The notes under the pieces are model-generated. The model was given only the letters and a program-made list of their open reading frames with translations. It was not told the DNA's origin and ran no database searches. DNA of 64,000 nucleotides from Deltaproteobacteria bacterium (lineage in GTDB: Bacteria; Desulfobacterota_D; UBA1144; Nemesobacterales; UBA2774): assembly GCA_040223695.1 (NCBI GenBank), contig JAVKFU010000019.1, positions 124,001-188,000 of the forward strand. Direction: 5' to 3'. The translations under genes and the position numbers were made by a program. Below are positions 25,040 to 33,656 of the stretch, piece after piece. Every line of letters begins with the position of its first letter. Position 1 is the stretch's first letter.

Positions 25040-25106
25040 TGTTATGTCTTTATATACTTGAACACCCGAGTCGGAATCCGCTTTGGAGGAAACGGGTTAA
25101 AGTTTG

Positions 25107-26003
25107 TTAAAACCTTTTTACAGACCCCTTTTCGAATCTCGGATTTTTGACAGTTCCCAGGATTTTCCCTCCGAGGCTTCCGTCCTGGAGAGTCGCGAGG
25201 TAAGGCTCCAGAATCCCCTTGTACCGGGCCATCTGAGCCCCTTTCATCTGAATCCGGTATCCGAGGTTAATAACGCCGCCGCTGGGTATTTCCCAAAGAA
25301 GCGGGGCAGTGCCCGTAATTTGCACATCAATATCGTCGCCCTTGACGTTGAACTCCTCTATTTCCGTCGTTTTCCCCTCGAAATTTCCTTTGAATACCGA
25401 CTTCAAATCATTGAATCCGGGGAGCGTGAAACCCTTTACTTTCACGTTATACAAGTTGAGACCGTTTATTTCGAACTGAAATTTTCCCTGAGCCTGGGGC
25501 TCGAACTGAGCATAGAGCTCTCCCTGCATTGTGCCGCCGATGGACAGAGCCCCTTGAGGATCATTAGACAGGAGAGCCGGGATCGAGTCAATGGAGACGT
25601 TTTTCACAGTCGCGTCTACTTTCTTTACACCGTTCTTCGCCTTGTTAAAAACGAAACTTCCCTTCACTTCTCCTCCCAGAAGCTCGGCGCTGAAAGGAAA
25701 TTTTGGAGAACCCGTAATAAACGAAAGCACTGAAGGGCTTACAGTCAGACTATCCAGCTCCAGGTACCGGTCCCTGGATTTATAAAGCTTCACGCCTTTG
25801 TAATTTATACTGAGGAGGGGAGAGACGCTTACGCTTTCTATATCGGCCTCAAACGGGGTATTTCTTTCAATCTCCGCGATCGTGCGGTTTTTTATAATCT
25901 CTCTCGGAAATGTGGCAAACAGAAACGCCGTAAACACAATTACGAAAAAGAATGTGTAGGAAAGGGGCTTAATATGCTTGAATTTTTTAATTCTGTCCTT
26001 CAT
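25107..26003 (-). CDS. gspN: Type II secretion system protein GspN
   Basis: Inner-membrane-anchored component found in many type II secretion operons. A short cytoplasmic N terminus and one helix (YTFFFVIVFTAFLFATFP, about residues 16-33) precede a beta-rich periplasmic domain with repeated AsmA-like strands (for example VSVSPLLSINYKGVKLYKS and QGKFQFEINGLNLYNVKV). The 298-residue length fits GspN of the delta-proteobacterial type. It starts 2 nt after the gspM stop, so it is translationally linked with gspM and gspL. The rest of the secretion machinery (gspC-K) is not in this window. Confidence 0.78.
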   Translation of the reverse strand: MKDRIKKFKHIKPLSYTFFFVIVFTAFLFATFPREIIKNRTIAEIERNTPFEADIESVSVSPLLSINYKGVKLYKSRDRYLELDSLTVSPSVLSFITGSPKFPFSAELLGGEVKGSFVFNKAKNGVKKVDATVKNVSIDSIPALLSNDPQGALSIGGTMQGELYAQFEPQAQGKFQFEINGLNLYNVKVKGFTLPGFNDLKSVFKGNFEGKTTEIEEFNVKGDDIDVQITGTAPLLWEIPSGGVINLGYRIQMKGAQMARYKGILEPYLATLQDGSLGGKILGTVKNPRFEKGSVKRF

Positions 26004-26005
26004 TT

Positions 26006-26605
26006 TCAGCTTACCTCTTTGAATTCAAACGTAGACACCCGAAGCTTTACCGTCATAGAGTCCGATTTATCGAATTTGGTGCTTATGTTTAAATTCGAAA
26101 CTTTAAGAAAAGACTGGGCGTTCTGGATCTTATATAGAATATCGACCAGATTATTCAGAGACAGGTTTTTTAATTCAACGTCCACACTTCTCTCTTCATA
26201 GAAATCTTCGGATGCGGATGTTCTCAAATTCATATCCTTGATTGAAAAGTTCTTTCTCTCAATGTTCTCGTCCACAAGTATCTGCTCAACCACCGATATG
26301 AGCGGCTCGCCCTCCTCCTTTATCCGGGATGATATCTCAATTATCCTCTCTTTCGAATTCCGGTACTCGTCTCTCAGGTTTTCAATTCTGGCCAGGTCCG
26401 CATGAAGCTGTATTGCCCTTTTTTCAAGCCGCTCTGCGCCCGAAGTGAAGGAATGCAGAAACAGGTACAGAATCAGCAGACAAAGACCCGCGGCCCCTAT
26501 CTTGATTGCTCTCCTGTCCCGCTCCGTAGACGAAAGGCGCGTCAGTTTTTCCCGGGCCTCTCTCAGTACTTTTCGTACGCTCTCGATCAAACTGTTGATG
26601 TCCAT
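26006..26605 (-). CDS. gspM: Type II secretion system protein GspM (or PilO-like)
   Basis: A bitopic inner-membrane protein of 199 residues. A cytoplasmic N terminus of about 35 residues and a helix (IGAAGLCLLILYLFLHSF, about 31-50) are followed by a coiled coil and a ferredoxin-like periplasmic domain (DVELKNLSLNNLVDILYKIQ). This is the GspM/PilO plan. It is placed directly after gspL (1 nt apart) and before gspN (2 nt), which fits the gspL-M-N order. The sequence family is poorly conserved, so the name rests on architecture and position. Confidence 0.75.
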   Translation of the reverse strand: MDINSLIESVRKVLREAREKLTRLSSTERDRRAIKIGAAGLCLLILYLFLHSFTSGAERLEKRAIQLHADLARIENLRDEYRNSKERIIEISSRIKEEGEPLISVVEQILVDENIERKNFSIKDMNLRTSASEDFYEERSVDVELKNLSLNNLVDILYKIQNAQSFLKVSNLNISTKFDKSDSMTVKLRVSTFEFKEVS

Positions 26606-26606
26606 C

Positions 26607-28109
26607 TTATACCTGTGGTTTTAGCACCAGCGATATCTCAAATTTCGTTTTTCCGTTAACCGTGTTACCGGTCTGATTCCTGGTTACGGTTTCAAAAATT
26701 TCCGACTTGGAAAGCGCTTCCTCTATCTCGGTTACTTCCTGATACGAATCACAAACCCCTTGTATCTTGACATTATTGCCGTTCTCGAACCTGACGTCGT
26801 TTAGGGTAACCTTCATGCTCTCGGGCAGCATGGTGGAAATGTTCCTGAGTACTTCGAGGGGAGTGCTCGCGCCCTGGACGCCTTCAATCATATTCAGTTT
26901 TTCTCTGAGTTCCGAGACTTTCGATTCCATATACTCAACGGGTCTCGGAATTACTTTTACATCGGGAAACGTTTCCTTTACGACCTCGGAAATTTGCGTC
27001 TCCAGGATATTTACCTCTTTTTTAAGCTCCAGATATCTGGACGCGTTGTTATAGATAAATAACAGGATTAAAACAGCAAGCAGCACGGCGGGCGCCATGA
27101 AGACCTTTCTGAGCTCGTGGTCCATACCGGCATACTTGAAATCGTCTTTCCTGAAATTGAGATAGCCGCCTTTGAGCGAGCTTCCGTAAAGTGCGAGCGC
27201 GTAGGATTTCGCGTATACCGGCGAGTTATCCACGCCCAGGTCGGGGATGAACAGTTTTTTTACATCCCTGCCGAATTCATTTTTCAGCAAATCGCAAAGT
27301 CCCGCGGGCTGAGACAGGGAGCCCGAAACAAGGATCGTCCTGATTTCCTCCTTAAGCTCGGTCTCGAAAAAATGCACCGTCTTTTTTATTTCGCTTAAAA
27401 CAGGCCGGAAACTCTCTTTTAAATCTTCGCCGCTCAGCCGTGAGAACTCCTCTTTCGAAAATCCGAACTCGTCCCGTGAGATCCCGAACAGGGAGCATAA
27501 GTTCTCCATAAACAGCTGCATTGGCTTCCTTGAGGACCTCACGCGTTTCATTCCCGTTTCGTCAAAAAGGGTAAAACTCAACTCATCGTCCCCTATATCG
27601 ACGAGCACGAGCGGCCGTGCGCCCTCAAGAAGCTCGTTTAACGCGCCGAAAGCCACGGGCGTATAAGTTACGACTTTAGGGTCTATCCCGTCACTATTGA
27701 AGACTTCCAGCAGCTGCCCTACGTCCTCTTTCTCGAAAACGCAAACGAGCGCCTCGCTCCCGGTATCGTTTTTAACCAAATGGTATCCGTGAATTTTCTC
27801 GCCGGGATCGAAGGTGGAAATGTTCTCAAGTTCAAAGCCGTAAACCTGGTCGATCTTCTTAGAGTCGGAGAAAGGGAGCTTTATGACCCTGACCGAGGTC
27901 GGGTCTTCGGAAAGGGAGACGGCAATGTCCCCTTTCGGCAGGGAATATTCCGTGAAAATATTGCTCAGATAGTGCGGTTGGCTTTCAGTTATTACGGATT
28001 TTTCGATGCGAATTGTCTGGAGTAACTGTATATCCCTCAACCCCCTTTTGATCAGAGAGGCCTTTACATCCCTTTTCCCAATATCCAGTCCAACGAATCT
28101 TCCGTACAT
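26607..28109 (-). CDS. gspL: Type II secretion system protein GspL (PilM-PilN-like fusion)
   Basis: A 500-residue protein with an actin-like cytoplasmic domain (GRFVGLDIGKRDVKASLI; PLVLVDIGDDELSFTLF; ILVSGSLSQPAG) of the PilM/GspL type. One membrane helix follows (VFMAPAVLLAVLILLFIY, about residues 338-355), then a coiled coil and a PilN-like periplasmic domain (LEVLRNISTMLPESMKVTLN). In type II secretion, GspL links the ATPase GspE to the inner-membrane platform. It heads the minus-strand gspL-M-N operon. A 17-bp palindrome covers the space where its ribosome binding site should be. Confidence 0.82.
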   Translation of the reverse strand: MYGRFVGLDIGKRDVKASLIKRGLRDIQLLQTIRIEKSVITESQPHYLSNIFTEYSLPKGDIAVSLSEDPTSVRVIKLPFSDSKKIDQVYGFELENISTFDPGEKIHGYHLVKNDTGSEALVCVFEKEDVGQLLEVFNSDGIDPKVVTYTPVAFGALNELLEGARPLVLVDIGDDELSFTLFDETGMKRVRSSRKPMQLFMENLCSLFGISRDEFGFSKEEFSRLSGEDLKESFRPVLSEIKKTVHFFETELKEEIRTILVSGSLSQPAGLCDLLKNEFGRDVKKLFIPDLGVDNSPVYAKSYALALYGSSLKGGYLNFRKDDFKYAGMDHELRKVFMAPAVLLAVLILLFIYNNASRYLELKKEVNILETQISEVVKETFPDVKVIPRPVEYMESKVSELREKLNMIEGVQGASTPLEVLRNISTMLPESMKVTLNDVRFENGNNVKIQGVCDSYQEVTEIEEALSKSEIFETVTRNQTGNTVNGKTKFEISLVLKPQV

Positions 28110-28112
28110 TTT

Positions 28113-28129
28113 TTAAGTAATTTACTTAA
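28113..28129. promoter_or_regulatory. 17-bp palindrome at the gspL translation start
   Basis: TTAAGTAA (28113-28120), one base, and TTACTTAA (28122-28129) form a perfect palindrome that begins 4 bases before the gspL ATG and occupies the ribosome binding region. It could be an operator or an RNA hairpin that masks translation; neither is shown. Confidence 0.45.
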
Positions 28130-28177
28130 TCCTATTGTTTAAATCTAAAGTAAAGGTCTTTTAAAGTCAAATAAATT

Positions 28178-28921
28178 TTACACCCCTTTTGCCCTCGCAA
28201 GCGTTATTACGGAAACCTCCGACGCCCCCGATTTAAGGAGCTCCCTCGTACACTCTTCGCTTGTAGAGCCCGTGGTGAATACGTCATCGACAAGCAGTAT
28301 CGAGGCGCCCCTCAATGTCTCTCCGGACTTTACCTTAAACGCCCCTCTTACATTTCTACGCCGTTCTTCCTCGTTTTTCAGCTCAAACTGCGGCCTCGTA
28401 TCCCTTGTTTTCCTCAAGCTCAGAAGATTCAGGCGTATCCCGGCGCGCGATGCCAGATTCATAGCCATAACCGCAGACTGGTTATACTCCCTCTGCCTTA
28501 ATTTGTTAACATGGAGGGGAACGGGGACCACCATATCGAACTCCCCGGGATCACAGGGGGAATTATCGAACAATAAACGCGAAAGAACGCCTTCGAGGCT
28601 TAATCTTCCCTCATACTTGAACTCGTGAATCATGTCTCTCAATCTACCCTCGTAGACCGCAACCGAGCGCGCCCTTTTAAAACTGAATTTCCCTCTTATA
28701 CAATTCCCGCAAAGATGACCCTCGTCCCCTGCGCCCGGGGCAAAGAGGAAATTATCGCTTTCTTCCGAACTGAAGAATCCGAACGGCCCGCCGCACAACG
28801 CACAGCTCGATAGCTCATTAATAAATTTTATTTCACCCGAGCAAGGACCGCACAACGCGCTCTCGCCCGTCAGAGGCTTTTCACATGAACAACAAATCTT
28901 GGGAAAAATCAAATCGAGCAT
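28178..28921 (-). CDS. comF: ComF-family phosphoribosyltransferase-like protein
   Basis: A 247-residue protein of the ComF/GntX family, needed for natural transformation in some bacteria. The N terminus carries zinc-binding Cys pairs (ICCSCEK, LCGPCS, CALCGGPFG and LCGNCIRG). A double-zinc-finger-like region is followed by a type I phosphoribosyltransferase domain with the PRPP loop ILLVDDVFTTGSTSEEC. It lies 68 nt upstream of gspL on the same strand and 168 nt downstream of dnaN. A role in DNA uptake is plausible with yifB in the same window, but both yifB copies here are damaged. Confidence 0.85.
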   Translation of the reverse strand: MLDLIFPKICCSCEKPLTGESALCGPCSGEIKFINELSSCALCGGPFGFFSSEESDNFLFAPGAGDEGHLCGNCIRGKFSFKRARSVAVYEGRLRDMIHEFKYEGRLSLEGVLSRLLFDNSPCDPGEFDMVVPVPLHVNKLRQREYNQSAVMAMNLASRAGIRLNLLSLRKTRDTRPQFELKNEEERRRNVRGAFKVKSGETLRGASILLVDDVFTTGSTSEECTRELLKSGASEVSVITLARAKGV

Positions 28922-29089
28922 GAACCTGTTCCCGAAATTTATTTGCGTGCGAGAAAATCTCCAAGGGGATCGTTTTGGTTTTTCGATATTTTTTAACCCC
29001 TCGGATTCAGGTCCTGAAATACGCCGTTGAGCTCACAGGGCGTCTTGTAAGCTTGATTACAAAGGCATCCGGAAGACTAACTGGCCGGG

Positions 29090-30190
29090 TTAAACCCTCA
29101 TAGGCATGATTACGGATAAATAGACCTCGTCTCCCTCGGGTTTGACGACGGCCGGGCTAAGCTCATCGATCAGGCCTATCTGTACCTTATCCACTGTAAT
29201 AGCCTCAAGAACGTCCATCAGGTACCTCGCATTGAATCCGAGCTCAATAGGGTCGCCTGAATAATCCAAAGGAACGATCTCTCTTGCCTCGCCCACCTCG
29301 GGGGAAACGGAAATTAAAGTCATGCCCTCACGGTTAATACCGAATTTTACACTTCTGGTTTTCTCGGAAGAGAGTATAGAGACACGCTTTAAGGCGCTCA
29401 AAAATTCGTTTTTGCCCAGGGTAAGGGTTACTTTGGTGACTTCAGGGGTTACCTGTTTATAATCCGGGAAATCCGCGTCTATGAGCCTGGCTATCAGGAT
29501 AATATCCTCCCCTTCCGCCATGAAGAAGTTATCGCCCGCCCCTATCCTGACCTTATCCGACAGTTTGAGGACTTTTCTCAGCTCCGCAACCCCTTTTTTG
29601 GGTACTACGAAACCCTTGTCGAACTTCACCCTGCTGTCGATATTTTTTTCCACGAGAGAAAGCCTGTGACCGTCGGTCGCCACGAGCCTCAGACTCTTAT
29701 TCCCCGCTTCCTCAAAATATATGCCGGCAAGGTTTCTTCTGAGCTCGTCAGGGGACACGGCAAAGATCGTCTTCGAAATCATCTCCTCTATGAGCGAGCT
29801 TTGAACGGAAAACAGGTTGTCCGAGTGGAGCTCGGGAATTATGGGAAAGTCCTCGCTCGGCAGACCCGCAATCTTGAATACGGCTGATGAAGCCCTTATT
29901 TCCACCCAGTGGTTTCCGATTTCCTCTACCTCTATCTCTCCGCTCTCAAGCTCCTTTACTATTTCGTAGAGCTTTCTGGCCGGTATGGCGAGACTTCCTT
30001 CCTTCGATACTTCGGCATTCGACCAGGTGCTCATTGTTGTCTCAAGATCGGTTGCCGAGATTTCGATCTTGTTTTTATTCACGCTTATGAGAACGTGAGA
30101 CAGGACCGGCATAGTCGCCCGTCTTTCAGATATGCCCTGAACGAGTCCGAGTTTAAGCGAGAAATCTTGTACCTGGGTCTTGAATTTCAT
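29090..30190 (-). CDS. dnaN: DNA polymerase III beta sliding clamp
   Basis: Ring-forming processivity factor of DNA polymerase III. Three repeated clamp domains are evident across 366 residues, with typical segments LGLVQGISERRATMPVLSHV, ATDGHRLSLVEK, and the C-terminal hydrophobic-pocket ending VYLSVIMPMRV. An AGGAG stands before the ATG at 30190. It follows dnaA in the same direction, separated by a 237-bp gap that contains the predicted replication origin. Confidence 0.96.
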   Translation of the reverse strand: MKFKTQVQDFSLKLGLVQGISERRATMPVLSHVLISVNKNKIEISATDLETTMSTWSNAEVSKEGSLAIPARKLYEIVKELESGEIEVEEIGNHWVEIRASSAVFKIAGLPSEDFPIIPELHSDNLFSVQSSLIEEMISKTIFAVSPDELRRNLAGIYFEEAGNKSLRLVATDGHRLSLVEKNIDSRVKFDKGFVVPKKGVAELRKVLKLSDKVRIGAGDNFFMAEGEDIILIARLIDADFPDYKQVTPEVTKVTLTLGKNEFLSALKRVSILSSEKTRSVKFGINREGMTLISVSPEVGEAREIVPLDYSGDPIELGFNARYLMDVLEAITVDKVQIGLIDELSPAVVKPEGDEVYLSVIMPMRV

Positions 30191-30204
30191 TGCGGCTACT
30201 CCTG

Positions 30205-30401
30205 CTTTTACTTTATAACATTAACTTTAATTCTTTTTCTCTAGTAGTAGCAGTAGTAGGGCCTGTGGATTTGTGGATAATGGCCCTATTACTTAAAAAA
30301 CAAACGTTTTTTTATGTTTACAAACATGTGGATAATAGAGAGTTTTTATCAACGCGCATCCACAGATTTCTCCGGAATCCTTAAAAACAGCTTTATCCAC
30401 A
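30205..30401. other. oriC: Predicted chromosomal replication origin (oriC) with DnaA-trio element
   Basis: Read on the minus strand from right to left. A TTATCCACA box (30280-30272) and an AAATCCACA box (30272-30264) are followed by GGCC (30263-30260), six triplets CTA/CTG (30259-30242) and an AT-rich tract (30241-30205). This is the basal origin unwinding layout described in Bacillus: DnaA boxes, GC step, DnaA-trio (3'-GAT repeats on the other strand), then the unwinding element. Further perfect DnaA boxes lie at 30327-30335 (TGTGGATAA) and 30393-30401 (TTATCCACA), with degenerate ones near 30357 and 30428. It sits between dnaA and dnaN. Confidence 0.85.
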
Positions 30402-30427
30402 ATTGCTTCCACAGTTTTATGCACCCT

Positions 30428-31927
30428 CTATCCACTGACCAAACTTTCTATTTTTCTGGACAGGGTTTTAACATTGTTTTCAAGGGACGAGTCTTTACCC
30501 AGATGATTTTCTATTTTCTTTACGGCATGTATCACGGTGGAATGGTCTTTACCCCCGAATTTTTCGCCTATCTCCGGATACGAAGCCCCTGTATATCTTC
30601 TGGCCAGATACATCGCTATTTGTCTCGGCAGCGCGATGTTCTTTTGTTTTCTACCGGATTTGAGGTCCTGTATCCTGAGACCGTAAAAGCCTGCTACTTC
30701 CCTTTGAATGCTCTCTATGCTGAGAAACTTATTGTCCTGCTGCTTGAGTATGTTTTTCAGGACTTCCTTTGCAAGATCGAGAGAAATCGCCGTGTTCAGA
30801 AGCTTTGAGTGCGCCACAATGTTGGTGAGCGTTCCTTCGAGCTCCCTTATATTGGAAGTGGTGTTTTGAGCTAAATACAGGGCCACTTCGTTCGGAAGGA
30901 CTATACCCTCGGATTCGGCCTTGTTTTTGACTATAGCAATCCTGGTCTCGGTTTCAGGGGGCTGAATATCGGTAATGAGTCCCCACTCGAATCTGGATCT
31001 CAGTCTTTCCTCAAGGTATGACATGTCCTTGGGGGATTTATCGCTCGTAAGCACTATCTGCTTCTTGGATTCGTAAAGGGTGTTGAAGGTGTGGAAGAAT
31101 TCTTCCTGTGTGCTTTCCTTTCCCGCTATGAACTGTATATCGTCGATAAGAAGCACATCGCATCCGAATCTGTATCTGTTCCTGAACTCTTCCATTTTAT
31201 TGGATTTAATGCTGTTTATGACCTGGTTTGTGAAGTGCTCCGCGGAGATGCAGCATACACGGGCCATATTCGATGTCGATTTTAATATGTGGTTGCCGAC
31301 GGCGTTTATTAAGTGGGTCTTCCCGAGTCCGACACCACCGTATATGAAAAGGGGGTTGTAGGCTTCGCCGGGCTTTCTCGCTACGGCTGTGGAAGCCGCG
31401 TGGGCAAACTGGTTGCTGGGACCTACGATAAACCTGTCGAATGAGTAGTTCGGGTTTAAAACACCGGTAAATAGTTTGTTCGACTTTGCCGCTTTTTGTT
31501 CTTTTGCTTCGCCTTTCTCGATTTTACTGCCCGAAGAGGGGGTTTTATCCTGCGAAGTGATAATATCCACATCTATCGTTTTACCATATACTTCCCTTAT
31601 AGTTTCGTGAATGAATTCCAGATAATGGTTAATAATCCAGTCTCTGTCGAACTCGCTATTTGCTTTTAAAACGATTGAATCTTCGTTCTCGGATACCGCT
31701 TTCAGGGGCGCGAACCAGAAAAATACCTGCGGGTTAGACTTCTTTTTTATTCTTTCAAGCACCTTTTCCCAAACTATGCCCTGATTCGACTCCCCGGCAT
31801 CAGCGTCCCGGGTTTTTTCAGGTCCAATCGCTTTTGATATGAAAAATTCAACCCCCTTGCCATCATTCTTTTTTTCCGAGAAAAGCGAACTCAACTTGTG
31901 TCTAAGGGGCGATCTTTTCGTGGCCAA
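30428..31927 (-). CDS. dnaA: Chromosomal replication initiator DnaA
   Basis: AAA+ initiator that binds DnaA boxes and opens oriC. Domain I lies around IVWEKVLERIKKK, after an unusual N-terminal extension of about 55 residues. Domain III has NYSFDRFIVGPSNQFAHAA, Walker A GGVGLGKTHL, Walker B VLLIDDIQFIAG and the sensor regions. Domain IV has the signature GGKDHSTVIHAVKKIE. I chose the TTG at 31927 because GGAGGAG stands 3 bases upstream; the ATG at 31969 lies inside a DnaA box and would add 14 residues. It is probably autoregulated by the two DnaA boxes just upstream. Confidence 0.95.
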   Translation of the reverse strand: MATKRSPLRHKLSSLFSEKKNDGKGVEFFISKAIGPEKTRDADAGESNQGIVWEKVLERIKKKSNPQVFFWFAPLKAVSENEDSIVLKANSEFDRDWIINHYLEFIHETIREVYGKTIDVDIITSQDKTPSSGSKIEKGEAKEQKAAKSNKLFTGVLNPNYSFDRFIVGPSNQFAHAASTAVARKPGEAYNPLFIYGGVGLGKTHLINAVGNHILKSTSNMARVCCISAEHFTNQVINSIKSNKMEEFRNRYRFGCDVLLIDDIQFIAGKESTQEEFFHTFNTLYESKKQIVLTSDKSPKDMSYLEERLRSRFEWGLITDIQPPETETRIAIVKNKAESEGIVLPNEVALYLAQNTTSNIRELEGTLTNIVAHSKLLNTAISLDLAKEVLKNILKQQDNKFLSIESIQREVAGFYGLRIQDLKSGRKQKNIALPRQIAMYLARRYTGASYPEIGEKFGGKDHSTVIHAVKKIENHLGKDSSLENNVKTLSRKIESLVSG

Positions 31928-31959
31928 TTCTCCTCCGTTCCTCCGGGATAAAAGACAAT

Positions 31960-31991
31960 TTATCCACAATCCATCAACACGATGTGGATAA
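31960..31991. promoter_or_regulatory. Pair of inverted DnaA boxes upstream of dnaA
   Basis: A perfect TTATCCACA (31960-31968) and a perfect TGTGGATAA (31983-31991) face each other 14 bp apart, just upstream of the dnaA start. They could mediate autoregulation, or serve as the second half of a bipartite origin with the dnaA-dnaN gap. Confidence 0.75.
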
Positions 31992-32279
31992 CTTTTACTC
32001 AGGTTTATTATGTGAATTAAGCCCCACCCAAATCCGTAGGTTACATCCTAACAGATAGCAAAATACGTTGTCAAGTTTTTTTTTAAAGTCCTGTAATTAC
32101 ACGGTGTTAGGCGCAATAGTTAAATAAACAAGGGACTCCCGGGGCTGTTTCGGCTGACACTCAAAACGGGAGCGTTTACAGGGCTTTCCGCGTCTCTTAT
32201 TAGGGGCGAAAACGACTGGCAAATAAAGATATTTCAGTGCCGATAACAGCAAATTTTTAAGCCCCGACATTCTGAAAAT
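31992..32279. other. Upstream region of dnaA, no gene
   Basis: Contains an AT-rich stretch near 32050-32120 that should carry the dnaA promoter. I saw no further perfect DnaA box and no coding region. It separates dnaA from the stop of the UMF1 permease gene, which reads in the same direction. Confidence 0.5.
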
Positions 32280-33557
32280 TCATGCCTTGTTCATGGCTGC
32301 CCGGACACCCTTTTCAACGTCGACCCGGCTCAGAAGATAGGCGCCCAGGATAAAAAATAATATTAGCGAGACAATGCTCAGGCGGCTCGAACCCGTCAGC
32401 TGGGATACGACCGCGAATACAAGCGGACCGACTATGCCTGCGAATTTGGAGCTCATCCCGTAAAATCCGAAAAACTCCGCTGTTTTCTCTCGGGGCAGCA
32501 TGGTCCCGAATAAAGACCTGCTCAGCGCCTGTGTCCCGCCCTGCACAGTACCGACAAAAAAAGCCAGCACCCAGAAGTGAAGCGCAGTCTCCATAAAGTA
32601 ACCGCCTATCGAAATTAAGGTGTAAACGAAGAGTCCGAAGAGAATTGCGTTCTTGGCGCCGGTTATTTTAGCCAGCCTCCCGAATGCGAAAGAGAAGGGT
32701 ATGCCTACAAACTGAGTCATGAGCAGCGCGCCGATAAGGTCGGTCTGGCCGATTCCGATTTCGGCTCCGTAAATTGTGGCCATCTTGATTATTGTTCCTA
32801 TACCGTCGTTATACACCCAGAAAGCGGCGAGAAAGAGAAATAACTGCCTGTAGCTTCTAAGCTCACTGAATGTCTTAAGCAGCCTGTTAAAGCCGGCCGT
32901 GACGGGATTTATGCTCTCTGATCCGAACCTTCTTGCCGGGGGCTCTTTTACGTTCAGTATCAGGGGGATCGTGAACACTGCCCACCATACAGAGACCGTT
33001 ATGAATGAGAGGCGCGTCGCGAGCATTTTATCTTCCATGAGCTCGATCATTGCTATGTTTATCGCGAGCAGTATCCCCCCTCCGAGATAACCCAGGGCAT
33101 ATCCCTTGACCGACACACGGTCTATCTGTGAGGGGTCCGCCACATGCGGAAGGAGAGCGTTATAGAAAACCTCGGACATCGCAAAGCCTACGTTGCCGAG
33201 TATAAAAAAGAGCGACGCCGTAAGCCAGTCCCCCGTCGTTACGTAATATAGCAGCGCTGTGGCGAAGATTCCGAGCGCAGCAAAGGTTAAAAGAAGGCGT
33301 TTTTTTATTCCGGAGTAATCGGCTATGGCGCCCATTACAGGGGCGAGAAGGGCCGATATAACAAGCGCTAGGACGACCGTATAACCCCAGTAAACGGTGG
33401 CCGTATTGCCCGGAAGATTTACGCCCGCTACCTGGCTGTAGTAAACGGGCAGCACCGCTGCCATCACAGTCGTGGCGAACGCGGAATCGGCCCAGTCGTA
33501 TAAACACCAGCTCAGAACTGCGCCGTTTCTCTTTTTATCACGGTCTTTATCGGACAT
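32280..33557 (-). CDS. MFS transporter of the UMF1 (Atg22-like) family
   Basis: A 425-residue major facilitator protein with about 12 hydrophobic helices. The N terminus, VLSWCLYDWADSAFATTVMA, is the diagnostic start of the UMF1/Atg22-like family. The mid-protein stretch SRSLFGTMLPREKTAEFFGFYG is also typical. Yeast Atg22 exports amino acids from the vacuole; bacterial members are uncharacterised, so the substrate is not known. It stands alone upstream of dnaA. The start lies back to back with a small membrane protein gene whose promoter is adjacent. Confidence 0.88.
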   Translation of the reverse strand: MSDKDRDKKRNGAVLSWCLYDWADSAFATTVMAAVLPVYYSQVAGVNLPGNTATVYWGYTVVLALVISALLAPVMGAIADYSGIKKRLLLTFAALGIFATALLYYVTTGDWLTASLFFILGNVGFAMSEVFYNALLPHVADPSQIDRVSVKGYALGYLGGGILLAINIAMIELMEDKMLATRLSFITVSVWWAVFTIPLILNVKEPPARRFGSESINPVTAGFNRLLKTFSELRSYRQLFLFLAAFWVYNDGIGTIIKMATIYGAEIGIGQTDLIGALLMTQFVGIPFSFAFGRLAKITGAKNAILFGLFVYTLISIGGYFMETALHFWVLAFFVGTVQGGTQALSRSLFGTMLPREKTAEFFGFYGMSSKFAGIVGPLVFAVVSQLTGSSRLSIVSLILFFILGAYLLSRVDVEKGVRAAMNKA

Positions 33558-33591
33558 GTTTTATTTATTCGGCAGAGGCGGTCTCTTCATT

Positions 33592-33620
33592 TTGACTCGG
33601 GATTCGTTCAGTATTATTAT
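33592..33620 (+). promoter_or_regulatory. Sigma70-type promoter of the 56-residue membrane protein
   Basis: TTGACT at 33592-33597 and TATTAT at 33615-33620, separated by 17 bp, stand about 37 bases before the ATG of the small gene. Spacing and hexamers are near consensus. Confidence 0.65.
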
Positions 33621-33656
33621 TGGAAAAAAGACAAAAGGGAAGGATCAGGGGATATT

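Noticed and set aside
25104-25733. Plus-strand ORF of 209 codons opposite gspN
   Set aside because: No family features; gspN is supported by operon structure on the other strand.
30242-30259. TAG/CAG triplets as a simple microsatellite
   Set aside because: Position between DnaA boxes and an AT-rich tract, with correct polarity and a GC step, fits the DnaA-trio better than random repeat expansion.
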